Assembly (NCBI GenBank): GCA_002633005.1
Contig: NMRA01000208.1
Coordinates: 169,521-213,011, forward strand
DNA: 43,491 nt
Direction of reading: 5' to 3'
DNA from: Phoronis australis
Lineage: Eukaryota; Phoronida; Phoronidae
The position numbers and the translations under genes were made by a program. How positions within the stretch are numbered: position 1 is the stretch's first letter; each line of letters starts with the position of its first letter. Positions 1-10,036 of this stretch are shown here, in pieces. Under the pieces are notes generated by a model, which was not told the origin of the DNA, searched no databases, and saw only the letters and a list, made by a program, of their open reading frames with translations.

Positions 1-2508
1 TGCAATCAGCCGCTCTTGAGATATGATGTTCCGAAGTTAACCATATATATATATATATTCGCCCATCGTCGGATTATTTCATTTGCCTATAGATCGGGAT
101 CAAGGTAACCACTTTACTGAATCCTTCTTATTGCTGGGAATTTAGGGGGATATCTCTGATTTACTGGGAATTTTTCTTGCATTACTGCAGGTCAAGTTTG
201 GCTAGGAATGTAGAGGACCCTTATCTTGTTCTTAAGGAAAGGTAAAATTTTGTTTGACAATTCCACGTCAACGACGATTAAAGATTAACAGTGGAATTAT
301 TTCTTTGATTACTCAATGAGAAACAGTCAACTGGTAATCCTTCATCAGTATAATGTTGCTCAAAAAACTTTGCTATAAATACAAGAGTTTCCGGTTCCAT
401 TAAAGTGGCATTTTTAGCGAGGAAGGCAGTTTTTTTGTCTCAGTGCGTATTCGAATCTGTTATTTTAACAGTTGCAATCTAATTCACTGCTGGTGGAGTT
501 AAAGGACATTGGATAAACGGCAGTATACTTCACTGATAATGTATTGTCTTGCAGTATACTTCACTGGTAAAGTATTGTCTTGCAGACAGCGACAAGAATT
601 GCGAAAAAATACAAAAAAACGAACGGATTTCATTGTTTTAAAGTCCTGTTCAAAGTCAATGACTTCAAAAAGTCGACCACATCCAACAACTGCGTTTTTC
701 GGTCGTAAAAGTGATAATGTGCCTTTAAAAAACGTAAGTAGGTTCAGAGGCCAACTTCGTTGCCACAGTTACAACATCACTAGGTATACTGTTAAATATA
801 ACGGTGTAATGGACGTGAAAATGCAGGCTTACGAGCACTGGTCCCCGTGGTCTGCTCTAGTCATGTTTTATTCATCTTCATTAAGGACCTAGACCTAGAC
901 TGCAGGTTACGACAGCCAGTCCTACGGACACACTGTTCATTAACCCCGAAATTGAGCCTTTAATCAAAATGTACATTTACTCTGCAGCGGCGTGGCACAT
1001 GTACACAGTTTTTATCTAGAAACAAATAGCTTTTTTGTTGATTCAGCTCTGAAGGTGACCACTGTGTTCAGTCAGAGACTGGCATGAACCCAAATCCCTC
1101 TTCCTGATGGACAGGTGATGTTCAAATGCAACTAAAAATAATCAATAATTCAAAGGTGTCGCTACATATACCAAGGCGTCTAATACCAGATATTGCCCTT
1201 ACAGCTTTTCGTATTTCGTATTGTTAATTGTGCAACGCTTCAGTGCTTGAGCAAAGCAAACGCTAGTTATACGTTCACTGCCTTCAGTGAACAACAGACT
1301 GTCCACAAAATGTTTACTGTGTATAAAGAATGTGGTTTGGGCCAGCGTACTGAATTCACAAATTAACTGAATAGGCTTATAATTGCAATGAGATAGATAA
1401 TATGCTAGATGTGGGCAAGCGACAAGGCGGTCCCTGGGGGAGGGGGCATGAACAGAAATTCATTACCTCAGTTAATGAGGTAACTGGTGAAAGGTACGCC
1501 AAAGAAGCGAATCGTTGCCAGTACGAGGGCTAGCCAAGTTTACCGAAAGCTCCAAATATCCGGAGGCAGAGGCAGTTATCACTACCTCGAGCACACATTA
1601 TTTTCTAGCTCAGTCTTAACACTCATTACAAATCCACTGGATAGCTGAAGTAGAATATAAGGGTTATTCATCGTTTTGGTATAGCAATCATCTGAATCAA
1701 CTTACGGAAATCGACGTTATCGCAACTGATCTCGTGTCAAATTTGCGTCTCGTTCACATGCATCCACAGAAACAGGCCTTCAAGTTTACCGGCAATGAAC
1801 GCCGAAGTATGCCGCGGAAACTCAGAACGACTTCCGGCCAACCGCTGGATTACCTGATCGATATTTGACTCACCTACCAATACGGCGGAGAGCGAGCCAA
1901 AATAAAAAGCCGCTTGAATGTGTTTGTCGAGAGGACAATAAACAGTCGAGCCTCGCTTTAGTCCATGCTCGCTGCTTGCCTTTCGGCCTATTCTCATTGT
2001 TAAACCCAGTCCACACACTCAGATTAGCCATGATCAGTGTGTAGATGGTATTCGTGTATCGTCTGTGAGGGACTCACTTGGTTGATTCATGGATTATAAC
2101 GTCGTTTTTAATTTAGCTTTAAATAGGACGGTCACTCACCGGCTGGTGCCTATATTGGACTCGTTATTAGAACACCTACGCCGTTGATTATTTTATTTCT
2201 GTTCTCTCCAGACGACGGCTTATTTACTTAGAATATGTGGTTGATAGATCGTAACGTAAATTATAGGTGGCCAACCCAACCGGGTCTGCTTTACAAAATC
2301 CCATGATTCATGCGAAATTGCTAATCCGCCAGGCGTCAGTACTAGCTCGGGTAGTTAAATACTGAGACCCGGTAGCCGTAGCACTTAGGGATAGATGAAC
2401 GACCGTGTACACATTGCCTATGTAACGGGAATCGGCGGGTAGCACCGATCTATTAGAATCTATATAAGTCGACTATTCGTAGCCGATAAAAATTACTGCT
2501 GCGCTGTG
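1..2508. other. Non-coding flank, no recognised gene
   Basis: I recognise no gene in this stretch. The longest open frames are 509-892 (+, 127 codons, no ATG start) and 1,737-2,018 (-, 93 codons). Neither has a domain I know, nor a clear splice or promoter context. A short imperfect direct repeat of about 33 bp (two copies, unit ending GTATTGTCTTGCAG) lies at 519-585 and overlaps the first frame. A (TA)n tract lies at 43-57. The DNA is AT-rich and looks like intergenic or old repeat sequence. Confidence 0.5.
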
Positions 2509-2509
2509 T

Positions 2510-2580
2510 ACTTTTTCACTCGTTCGTATCGCATACGAGCGAGTATCATGGCCGTGACAACTTATAGAGAGTGAAAAAAG
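2510..2580. repeat. Nested inverted repeat (hairpin)
   Basis: Two inverted repeats are nested. The inner arms are 12 nt each at 2,518-2,529 and 2,533-2,544, around a 3-nt loop, with one mismatch. The outer arms, CTTTTTCACTC at 2,511-2,521 and GAGTGAAAAAAG at 2,569-2,580, also pair. This could be the end of a decayed transposon or a structured transcript. Nothing nearby decides which. Confidence 0.55.
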
Positions 2581-3150
2581 AGAAAAGTAGACATATATAT
2601 ATAATGAATTTATTATGCGCTAAATATATAATACAAATCTACTAACCATTACAACACACCATCAGCTTCCGTTGTCATCTCGGTTTTAACCAAAATCACC
2701 CATGCCAAGAAAAATACCAGAGCTTGAAAAATACGCCGTAAAATGTTTACGTCAGAATATAAAGACCCACAAAACAGAAACGGCTAATTAGTTTGGTTGG
2801 GATTCCTTGCAGATACGACCAAGACCTGGCAGAATCCGAAGCCTGAATGTCTGGAACCCATTTTGGGCGAATTCGCTCTACGAATGTACCGAAATATGCT
2901 GAAATAGGGGTCTCAAGTTATATTAAAATGCAATTAAAATGCATGGTGAAAATTCCGTCATCGGAAGTACCAAATAAGGAGATCCACCTATAGACACCCA
3001 TTTAAAATATAATTGACCACTCTAGCTTCTGGAAACGAACACAGACTCGACCCACGACTCCATCAATAGACGGCACTCCCCGGCGTCACACCTATACCTG
3101 TAATATTTTTAAAGACCAAAGCGATTAAAATTCAACATTGAAAGATACAG

Positions 3151-3313
3151 CGGTGAAATGTCCCTTTGAAAGTGTTCAGTAGCCATCGGTGAAATGTCCC
3201 TTTGAAAGTGTTACCCATCGGTGAAATGTCCCTTTTGAAAGTGTTAGCCATCGGTGAAATGTCCCTTTGAAAGTGTTACCCATCGGTGAAATGTCCCTTT
3301 GAAAGTGTTATCC
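3151..3313. repeat. Tandem array, ~32-bp unit, 5 copies
   Basis: The core CGGTGAAATGTCCCTTTGAA recurs starting at 3,151, 3,187, 3,219, 3,252 and 3,284, with spacings of 36, 32, 33 and 32 bp. Units are almost identical, differing by a single T insertion and by a spacer that alternates between CAGTAGC, ACC and AGC. This is a minisatellite without coding frame conservation, because the spacing is not a multiple of three throughout. Confidence 0.9.
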
Positions 3314-3959
3314 ATAGGGAGGAGGGGGCGCTCGTGACCCGACCAAACCAGTTTTAGAGGTTACACGAACATTTTCACATGAAGAATTGTTGACAAACGT
3401 CATCTACGGAATTTGCCGTTTGCGTGGAAAGTGATATCTCTATAATCGAACTTCACTGCATCCAAAATTCATTGACGCATAACCGTCTAACAAATTTGTT
3501 TTCAATTCAAAAAACCCATTACGCATCAGGACGTCAATTTTAGTAGACGAATAGTGTCAGAATATAGAGTGACACTGTTTTTAGTTGTATTTTGTTTTGT
3601 GGTTCTGTTTGATTGGCATGACTCCTGAGTTCAGTACAGTGATGATGTAATTTGTTTACTGCAGTATAGTGCGGAACTTTCAAGTCTAGAAGACTTATAG
3701 CATGACAGTGATTAATGCAGTCAGGAATATTCTAGAGATTAGTACATGATTGTAGAATGATTGGGTAGATTCTGACATGCGTGCTTGAATGACCAGAACA
3801 TTGCATTTGTCTATAGGCCTACACAAGCACGGGTTTGTATTAGTCAGTAAAAGCAGTTGGCACATAAAAATTGAAATCAGTAGTACTGGAGAGTTACAGT
3901 TGAGTTGCCGAACGTGTCTCCGAAGTTCATCACAAGTCGAGACTTCGCAGCACTGGCTG
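3314..3959. other. No recognised feature
   Basis: AT-rich DNA without recognised gene or clear repeat. A 6-nt arm pair (GTGTCA and TGACAC, 3,555-3,576) is present but too short to interpret. Open frames here (for example 3,695-4,288 on the minus strand) run across an AT microsatellite and a G-rich run, and look spurious. Confidence 0.4.
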
Positions 3960-4375
3960 GAGCGTAGAACAGACATTACGCATGCGCGCATATATGCGTA
4001 TATATATATATATGGGGAGCTCGAATACCTGACTTTGTGGACCTTTTGGTAAGAAAAAAGCGGGCGAACTATAAAAAAGCGGAAGCACCAATGTGGATTG
4101 CGCGTTTGCGCATGTTTAATGGACATATGCCTCATTTTCTCGGACTTTTTGTCTCTCTGAGGCGGACCTTTTTGCCCACTTCGCCAAATGGGGGGAGGGG
4201 GGCTTGTTCGAGCCCCCTCCCTGGGTGCACGCATGATTACGTTGGACGTTTTGTTTGAGTAGGCTTCTGAACGTACGGTCGAGATCAATAAAGTTAGTAA
4301 CTCGAACCAGTCTTCAGTCTATCGTCGCACCGAAAGCTATTAGCACCGGTTGGTGACCACCTGCGCCCACCCACA
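3960..4375 (+). mobile_element. Possible LTR end of a retroelement (tentative)
   Basis: The order of signals resembles an LTR and the start of an internal region on the plus strand. There is a long TATATA run at 4,000-4,014, an AATAAA polyadenylation signal at 4,287-4,292, and a CA dinucleotide at 4,343-4,344. The sequence GGTTGGTGACC at 4,349-4,359 follows, resembling the TTGGTGACC commonly found just inside the 5' LTR of metazoan Gypsy and BEL elements. I found neither a second LTR nor gag/pol next to it, and could not fix the left edge. If real it is a solo or truncated LTR. The BEL/Pao fragment at 38.3 kb is too far away to be its partner. Confidence 0.27.
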
Positions 4376-5210
4376 CACGGGGAAAAACGTGACAGGCAGA
4401 AAACAATGATCACCCATTTCTTAGCCCGGAAATTATAAAAATGAACCCTCCCCACCCTGCCCTTTCAGTTGTCCCCGAGAGACACCGGACAAAACTACTA
4501 CAAAATGAACAGCCGATCATTCCAGACAGAGTACAAATGACACAAAATTTCATCTTAGAAGAACACTGCTAGAACCTCAAAACTTCCGAGGTAACAAAAA
4601 CATCTAAATTCCATATTACTCAACACTACCAGCAAACGGGCCTGTGTGAGAAAAAAAACAGCATGGATTGGACCGGTGTTGAAAATTTGATCTCAGTGCA
4701 CTTAATATTCAAGAACCTGGCAAAACTGATACAAGACTGAAGCACAAAGTGAACGGACAGAAAATTAGCACTGTAGAAAAGGGCCCAACAGAAACCTCAA
4801 AAGGACCCACAAAACTGAGCAGCCTAGAAATTTATCGGCACCATGTGTTAGTGGGCTCATGTATTATCGAACTTCGTGATTTGGTAATCGTATTTTGACA
4901 AAACTTCTCAAGAGAACTTGCGTACTATTATTATTAACAGTCAAGATATACATTCAATATTGAGTACATACATTACCACGGACTAAGTCTGCTTTTGTCG
5001 GGGGCCGATTGAGGGTACAGATATATTATTATGATGAGAACACCATCAATAGTGTAGAAACTATAGCGATGCCGTGATACAACGGCTCCCTACTTATCGA
5101 AAGCCTTTTAGTCTGTCGGTGAATGTTTGACTAGCAGTTATGACCACAATGTCACTGGTAGGTACTTGGCCAGATAGCCAAAAGAAAGCTCAAGACCCTG
5201 TGCCTCATAT
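4376..5210. other. No recognised feature
   Basis: No gene or clear repeat seen. The first 400 bases are A-rich and C-rich on the plus strand without a maintained open frame. Confidence 0.4.
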
Positions 5211-5281
5211 TACGCCGACGTTTCGATATACCCCATCACAATACTGATGGTGACATTGAGGAATATCGAAACGTCGTAATA
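5211..5281. repeat. Inverted repeat with CGAAACGTCG arms
   Basis: TATTACGCCGACGTTTCGAT at the left and ATCGAAACGTCGTAATATA at the right form arms of about 18-20 nt around a loop of about 30 nt. Motifs of the type CCGAAACGTCG are frequent in the terminal parts of Penelope-like retroelements, so this may be such a remnant. The hairpin itself is directly visible; the element assignment is inference. Confidence 0.5.
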
Positions 5282-5825
5282 TAGCGTCTTGCTTTTCAAA
5301 TTAACTTTCTAGGGATGTTTACGTTCCCAGGTTCCACGGGTTTGTCCACCAGTTAAAGTCCTGGAAAATTAGCACATTTAATTGTTCCTCATGTAAGAGC
5401 ATTGACTTTAATTTTCCAGCACTGAGGAATTAGTTCGATGTCCGACAATGTTAAGAAAGCTGACCAGACTACGATTTTTCTCCTGGATCCAAAGACAAAA
5501 TGCTTACTGAGCCTATATTATGTAACCACATGGATTTGACCGCCAGCGCGAAATGATTCACCCTGATCGCCTGTGAAGGTGCTAGACTACGCGGTAGCCC
5601 TTGATTTCAACGGATGTCTAACAGACAACGGCGAGAATTTGCCATTTGCAATAAAATCACAACACAACGTAGCTCCAGTCGAAGTTAATAACTTTACCGC
5701 ATTGCCGCGCCGGTTAGGTTCATTGGCTCATCTGTGCCAAACTGCTCAGTTGCATGCGAAACTTAGGCGCATGCGCCAGTATACGAACCACTCGGGTAGA
5801 AAGGGCACGGAATAAGGCATTGTGT

Positions 5826-5867
5826 CTGATGCAGGCCCATAGGCCTAAAGGCGAGGCAAAACGTTAA
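5826..5867 (+). mobile_element. Penelope-like tail signature (tentative)
   Basis: The string around CTGATGCAGGCCCATAGGCC followed by AAAACGTTAAT resembles the conserved tail of Penelope-like elements (of the type CTGATGAAGGC, then GGCCGAAACG). It is followed directly by an (AAC/AAT)n microsatellite, a common end for such insertions. The frame at 5,573-5,815 immediately upstream gives 80 codons with no recognisable reverse transcriptase or GIY-YIG motif, so only a tail is claimed. Confidence 0.3.
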
Positions 5868-5875
5868 TACAAAAC

Positions 5876-5923
5876 TTAACAATAACAGCAATAATAACGA
5901 TAACAACAACAACAATAATAATG

Positions 5924-5952
<29 letters not shown>
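5876..5952 (+). repeat. (AAC/AAT)n microsatellite
   Basis: Trinucleotide runs AAC then AAT, nearly perfect at the 3' half (about ten AAT units up to 5,952). Confidence 0.95.
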
Positions 5953-5954
<2 letters not shown>

Positions 5955-6038
5955 ATTTATTTGAATCCAAAATTCACTTGCGCGAACACTAAGGAATAAT
6001 TACAACAGAGAAATTCATGTTTTCCAACCAAATCCCCG

Positions 6039-6540
6039 GTCTTGACGTATTTCCGCTGTTCATCATTTATTTATAACATTTAGAACACTGAACTAGCCTG
6101 TTCTTGACGTTTTCCGGTGTTCACCCTTCATTAGGACTCACCAGCCTGGTCTTGACGCATTTCCGGTGTCAATCAATTTTCAGAAAATTTAGAAAAAGCT
6201 CAGTCTTATTTCCGGTGTTCAATCAGAACATTTAGGACCAGCCTGCCTCCTGTTCAGTAACGTTAGGACCTCGCTAAAAAGCAGGACTTCACAAAATTAC
6301 GTGAGATATTTCGGGTGTATTTTAAGTGACGGAGAGCACGTGACTTAAGCTAAGATTTTTGCTAGGTCCTAGCGTAGGTCCTAGCGTTACTGAACGTACG
6401 CCCGGTGTTGACGTATTTCCGGTGTTCAATCAATTTTCAGAACATTTAGAACAAGGCTCGGTCTTGACGTATTTCCGGTGTTCAATCAATTTTCAGAACA
6501 TTTAGAACAAGGCTCGGTCTTGACGTATTTCCGGTGTCCA
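6039..6540. repeat. Degenerate 56-bp tandem array
   Basis: The unit contains CTTGACGTATTTCCGGTGTT followed by CAATCAATTTTCAGAACATT and TAGAACAAGGCTCGG. The last two units (about 6,409-6,520) are almost identical at a period of 56 bp. Earlier units (from about 6,039) are diverged, with lengths from about 50 to 75 bp. A short inverted-repeat element (6,245-6,402) splits the array. Confidence 0.85.
6245..6402. mobile_element. 158-bp MITE related to the Harbinger-type element at 37.3 kb
   Basis: The left end GTTCAGTAACGTTAGGACCT and the right end AGGTCCTAGCGTTACTGAAC are inverted copies of each other with one mismatch over 20 nt. The same terminal sequence closes the 369-bp element at 37,314-37,682, so both belong to one family. 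This copy is non-coding. AGGTCCTAGCG is duplicated next to the right end. It interrupts the 56-bp array. I could not see a clean target duplication, so the outer edges are uncertain by a few bases. Confidence 0.65.
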
Positions 6541-7424
6541 GTTATATACTGGGGAACCCAATGTTCGTCCGCCTAAGCATAAAACCGACTTGCTGTTGTA
6601 CTCACCGAATTATTCCACTTCAAAGTTATGATCTGAATAGGATTCGATTTAACTCTCACAGATATACCGCATTCATCGATTCGGAAGTTTTCTTTAATTT
6701 GTGCCGAGTTATTTCAAATGTGCACTGCCTTCGGCAGCCATTTTATTNGCTGTCACATACTGAAGAGATCTAGTTGCTATTCCTTATGAATGGCTGAATG
6801 AGTTGGATGAGGTAACTGCAGTCATGAACCGTCACTCCTGAGCAGCTCACGAGTTACAAAGTCTAAAAACAACAACAAGTAAGGCAAATGACCAAAAAGA
6901 CCGTTTTTAAAATAGTACCTGTCTTTGAATTTTTAAAATCAATGCATCGTAAGAGAAATGAGTGAATAGGTTTTCTTCAGCATTGTGGCTAAGCCACGAA
7001 CATTGAATCGATTAGGACAGGTTAATCACAGTCTGGCTTAGGCGTTGGGCCAACAAAACCCAAAGTGTTAGCATAGGAGTTGTCTCGTGAAGAAAACGGC
7101 GCTTGATTATTTAAAAGTTACTTATTAAAACAACTTATCAAATCTGACTTTTGACCAATATAAATGTGACACATCTTCTGTTAATGTACAGCTTACACTC
7201 ACTGACGATGACTGAGCAGGAATTACTTGAGGATAAAACAAACTTTTTATGTTGAGGCAGCTTTCTCAAGTTAGCATATTGTTGTTAATGACTCTGAAGT
7301 CCCCAAGACCGATGAAGAAAAAATGCTACAAGAAAGTGTCAAGTTCTCACAAATTGATTACTTTTAAATGAAAAATTAAAGTCGTTGGGAGTGGGAGAGT
7401 GTAAGCAGGTTCATAAAATAAGAT
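6541..7424. other. No recognised feature
   Basis: AT-rich unique DNA between two tandem arrays. No gene recognised. One ambiguous base (N) occurs at about 6,748. Confidence 0.4.
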
Positions 7425-8453
7425 AATATAAGTGATAAGGTATGAACAGTTTTAGTTGTTCAAATATAAGTGATAAGGTATGAACAGTTTTAGTTGTTCA
7501 AATATAAGTGATAAGGTATGAACAGTTTTAGTTGTTCAAATATAAGTGATAAGGTATGAACAGTTTTAGTTGTTCAAATATAAGTGATAAGGTATGAACA
7601 GTTTTAGTTGTTCAAATATAAGTGATAAGGTATGAACAGTTTTAGTTGTTCAAATATAAGTGATAAGGTATGAACAGTTTTAGTTGTTCAAATATAAGTG
7701 ATAAGGTATGAACAGTTTTAGTTGTTCAAATATAAGTGATAAGGTATGAACAGTTTTAGTTGTTCAAATATAAGTGATAAGGTATGAACAGTTTTAGTTG
7801 TTCAAATATAAGTGATAAGGTATGAACAGTTTTAGTTGTTCAAATATAAGTGATAAGGTATGAACAGTTTTAGTTGTTCAAATATAAGTGATAAGGTATG
7901 AACAGTTTTAGTTGTTCAAATATAAGTGATAAGGTATGAACAGTTTTAGTTGTTCAAATATAAGTGATAAGGTATGAACAGTTTTAGTTGTTCAAATATA
8001 AGTGATAAGGTATGAACAGTTTTAGTTGTTCAAATATAAGTGATAAGGTATGAACAGTTTTAGTTGTTCAAATATAAGTGATAAGGTATGAACAGTTTTA
8101 GTTGTTCAAATATAAGTGATAAGGTATGAACAGTTTTAGTTGTTCAAATATAAGTGATAAGGTATGAACAGTTTTAGTTGTTCAAATATAAGTGATAAGG
8201 TATGAACAGTTTTAGTTGTTCAAATATAAGTGATAAGGTATGAACAGTTTTAGTTGTTCAAATATAAGTGATAAGGTATGAACAGTTTTAGTTGTTCAAA
8301 TATAAGTGATAAGGTATGAACAGTTTTAGTTGTTCAAATATAAGTGATAAGGTATGAACAGTTTTAGTTGTTCAAATATAAGTGATAAGGTATGAACAGT
8401 TTTAGTTGTTCAAATATAAGTGATAAGGTATGAACAGTTTTAGTTGTTCAAAT
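7425..8453. repeat. 38-bp minisatellite, about 27 identical copies
   Basis: The unit is AAATATAAGTGATAAGGTAT followed by GAACAGTTTTAGTTGTTC (38 bp). TATGAACAG recurs at 7,441, 7,479 and so on, with no variant that I could see over 1,029 bp. Each unit holds a 5-bp inverted repeat, GAACA-N8-TGTTC. There are no spacers, so it is not a CRISPR array. Stop codons and a period that is not a multiple of three exclude a coding repeat. The homogeneity points to very recent expansion or active homogenisation. Confidence 0.97.
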
Positions 8454-9154
8454 GATTTTTATAAGAAAAAATCTATTAACAAGTTCTACAAGACAGTTTC
8501 TATGAAAAGGTGCGACAAGTTTGTGTTGCTTCAGCTTCCTAATTTAGCAATTAACGGATGACCTGCAATAACTTGCAGTTTCCATTCGTTCTTCCTATTC
8601 ATCTGTCTGTGATGTGTGTTATGTATTATATTGTTGGTGTTACTATGCACCCACATACATTTATGAGGGTGCAACTTGTCAAAGTCCTTCACCAGGGAGA
8701 ATGCATCACCTATACTTCTTATAGGATCTTCGTGAAATTCTCTAGGTGTATGTATATGATGATGACACCTGCCCATTTTCACATGGAACCTCCCCCTAGT
8801 GGCAATTTCAGTATTTTGCCGTCTTTACTGGGTAATATTTTGCCAAACCGGGAATCGTTCAGAAATTTGCCCAACATTTTTCAATTTATGGTAACTAATG
8901 TTTGATTTTTGTACAAGTTTGACTACTGCGGTTTTTGACATATCAAGTGGACACCCGCACAGGATATTAAATGTTATTTATATAGAAATTGTTTATTAAT
9001 CTACCACTTTAACTGCATTAAATTTTAAGTGTCGATGGCATTTCCTTATGACAGGAAAAGATGAATGATGAAGTGAAAATACTTTGGATCATTATGTTCA
9101 ATTGTGGACAGAACTGGAACAAGTACCATCTTCAACAGCATAAACAAATTTTTT
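8454..9154. other. Downstream flank of HERC2, no recognised gene
   Basis: Two overlapping open frames on opposite strands (8,558-8,905 plus, 115 codons; 8,531-8,782 minus, 83 codons) shadow one another and match nothing I know. The rest is AT-rich. Confidence 0.4.
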
Positions 9155-10036
9155 AATTCACTAATGCAACACATTTTATTCAACAAAACCAAAACCAATC
9201 CGTACGATGTCTACACACAAAAGTCAACTTGATGGGCCAAAATTTACACATTTGAGCAAATCAAAACAAACAGCTGTGAAATTGCCATCAAAATTATTTT
9301 AACTTTCAAAGAGCTTGACAGCACTCCAGGAGGCAAAACATTGGACATACAATAAAATTTGAAAATTTTACAGTGTCAAATTGAAATACAAAACCAGCTG
9401 TTTTAAAAATATTTGAAATGAGACAGTAATAAGTACAAAATGGGACACAAGGAATTTTACGATCATTAAAAGACATTTAGCCTGTATCTGATACAGCTAT
9501 ATTTCACTACAAGCAAGCTGATGGCATTTGCGGAAAGTGGTGACCTGTTTCAGTCAAGACCACTATTAGACTTCAGGCCCATTTTTATCGAATCAACAAT
9601 TATTCTATGTAATAGGGCAAACTTGGCGTCTGAAGGTTGTATTTTGTTTGGGCATGTGCCATATTACATTTGAGTATTAGTCAGTTCCACAATCATACAA
9701 CAATACAGCATCCTGTGGTACACCTCTGTGTCCCATAAAACCAGTAACACATACACAATAGTCAAGCTCAACAGTAAAGAACCAATAACATTGACCGTAA
9801 CAACATCAGGCTGTGAACAACCAATAAATGACCAATGAGCACAATAAGTACAAACCGTACTCCATCCTCCATACAGTTACTGGAGACAAAGTCACAGACT
9901 CCAATCAACAGTTTTCCAAATGTTTCAAAACAAAAAAGTTACGACACTCATGCAATGGTTTAACAGACTTTAAGACTTCTCTGACATCACAAAGATATGC
10001 TCTATGATATCAGTTTTACAAATATGAGCCACTGCA
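9155..10036 (-). other. Probable HERC2 3' untranslated region
   Basis: This lies directly after the HERC2 stop codon (10,037-10,039, minus strand) and has no long frame. A minus-strand AATAAA is at 9,175-9,180, so cleavage would fall near 9,155 and give a 3' UTR of about 880 nt. A second AATAAA on the same strand lies further on at 8,991-8,996. No transcript evidence is available, so the end is inferred. Confidence 0.5.
9175..9180 (-). promoter_or_regulatory. Candidate polyadenylation signal of HERC2
   Basis: The plus strand reads TTTATT, so the minus strand is a canonical AATAAA, about 860 nt past the stop codon. It is the nearest one downstream that I found. An alternative is at 8,991-8,996. 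Confidence 0.45.

Noticed and set aside
509-892. 127-codon open frame as a gene
   Set aside because: No ATG start, includes a short direct repeat, no recognisable domain and no promoter or splice context.
1737-2018. 93-codon minus-strand frame as a gene
   Set aside because: The translation (AAFYFGSLSAVLVGESNIDQ) looks protein-like, but I recognise no family and found no flanking exon. A second overlapping frame on the same strand is equally open. Left unassigned.
3695-4288. 197-codon minus frame
   Set aside because: It spans an AT microsatellite (YIYIYAY) and a G-run (PPPP). Spurious.
7425-8453. CRISPR array
   Set aside because: Units of 38 bp follow each other without any spacer, and the DNA is animal. 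It is a minisatellite.
7425-8453. Array of steroid-hormone response elements (GAACA and TGTTC half sites)
   Set aside because: The known element has a 3-bp spacer; here it is 8 bp in every unit.
8531-8905. Two opposite overlapping frames as genes
   Set aside because: They mirror each other and have no known motif or context.
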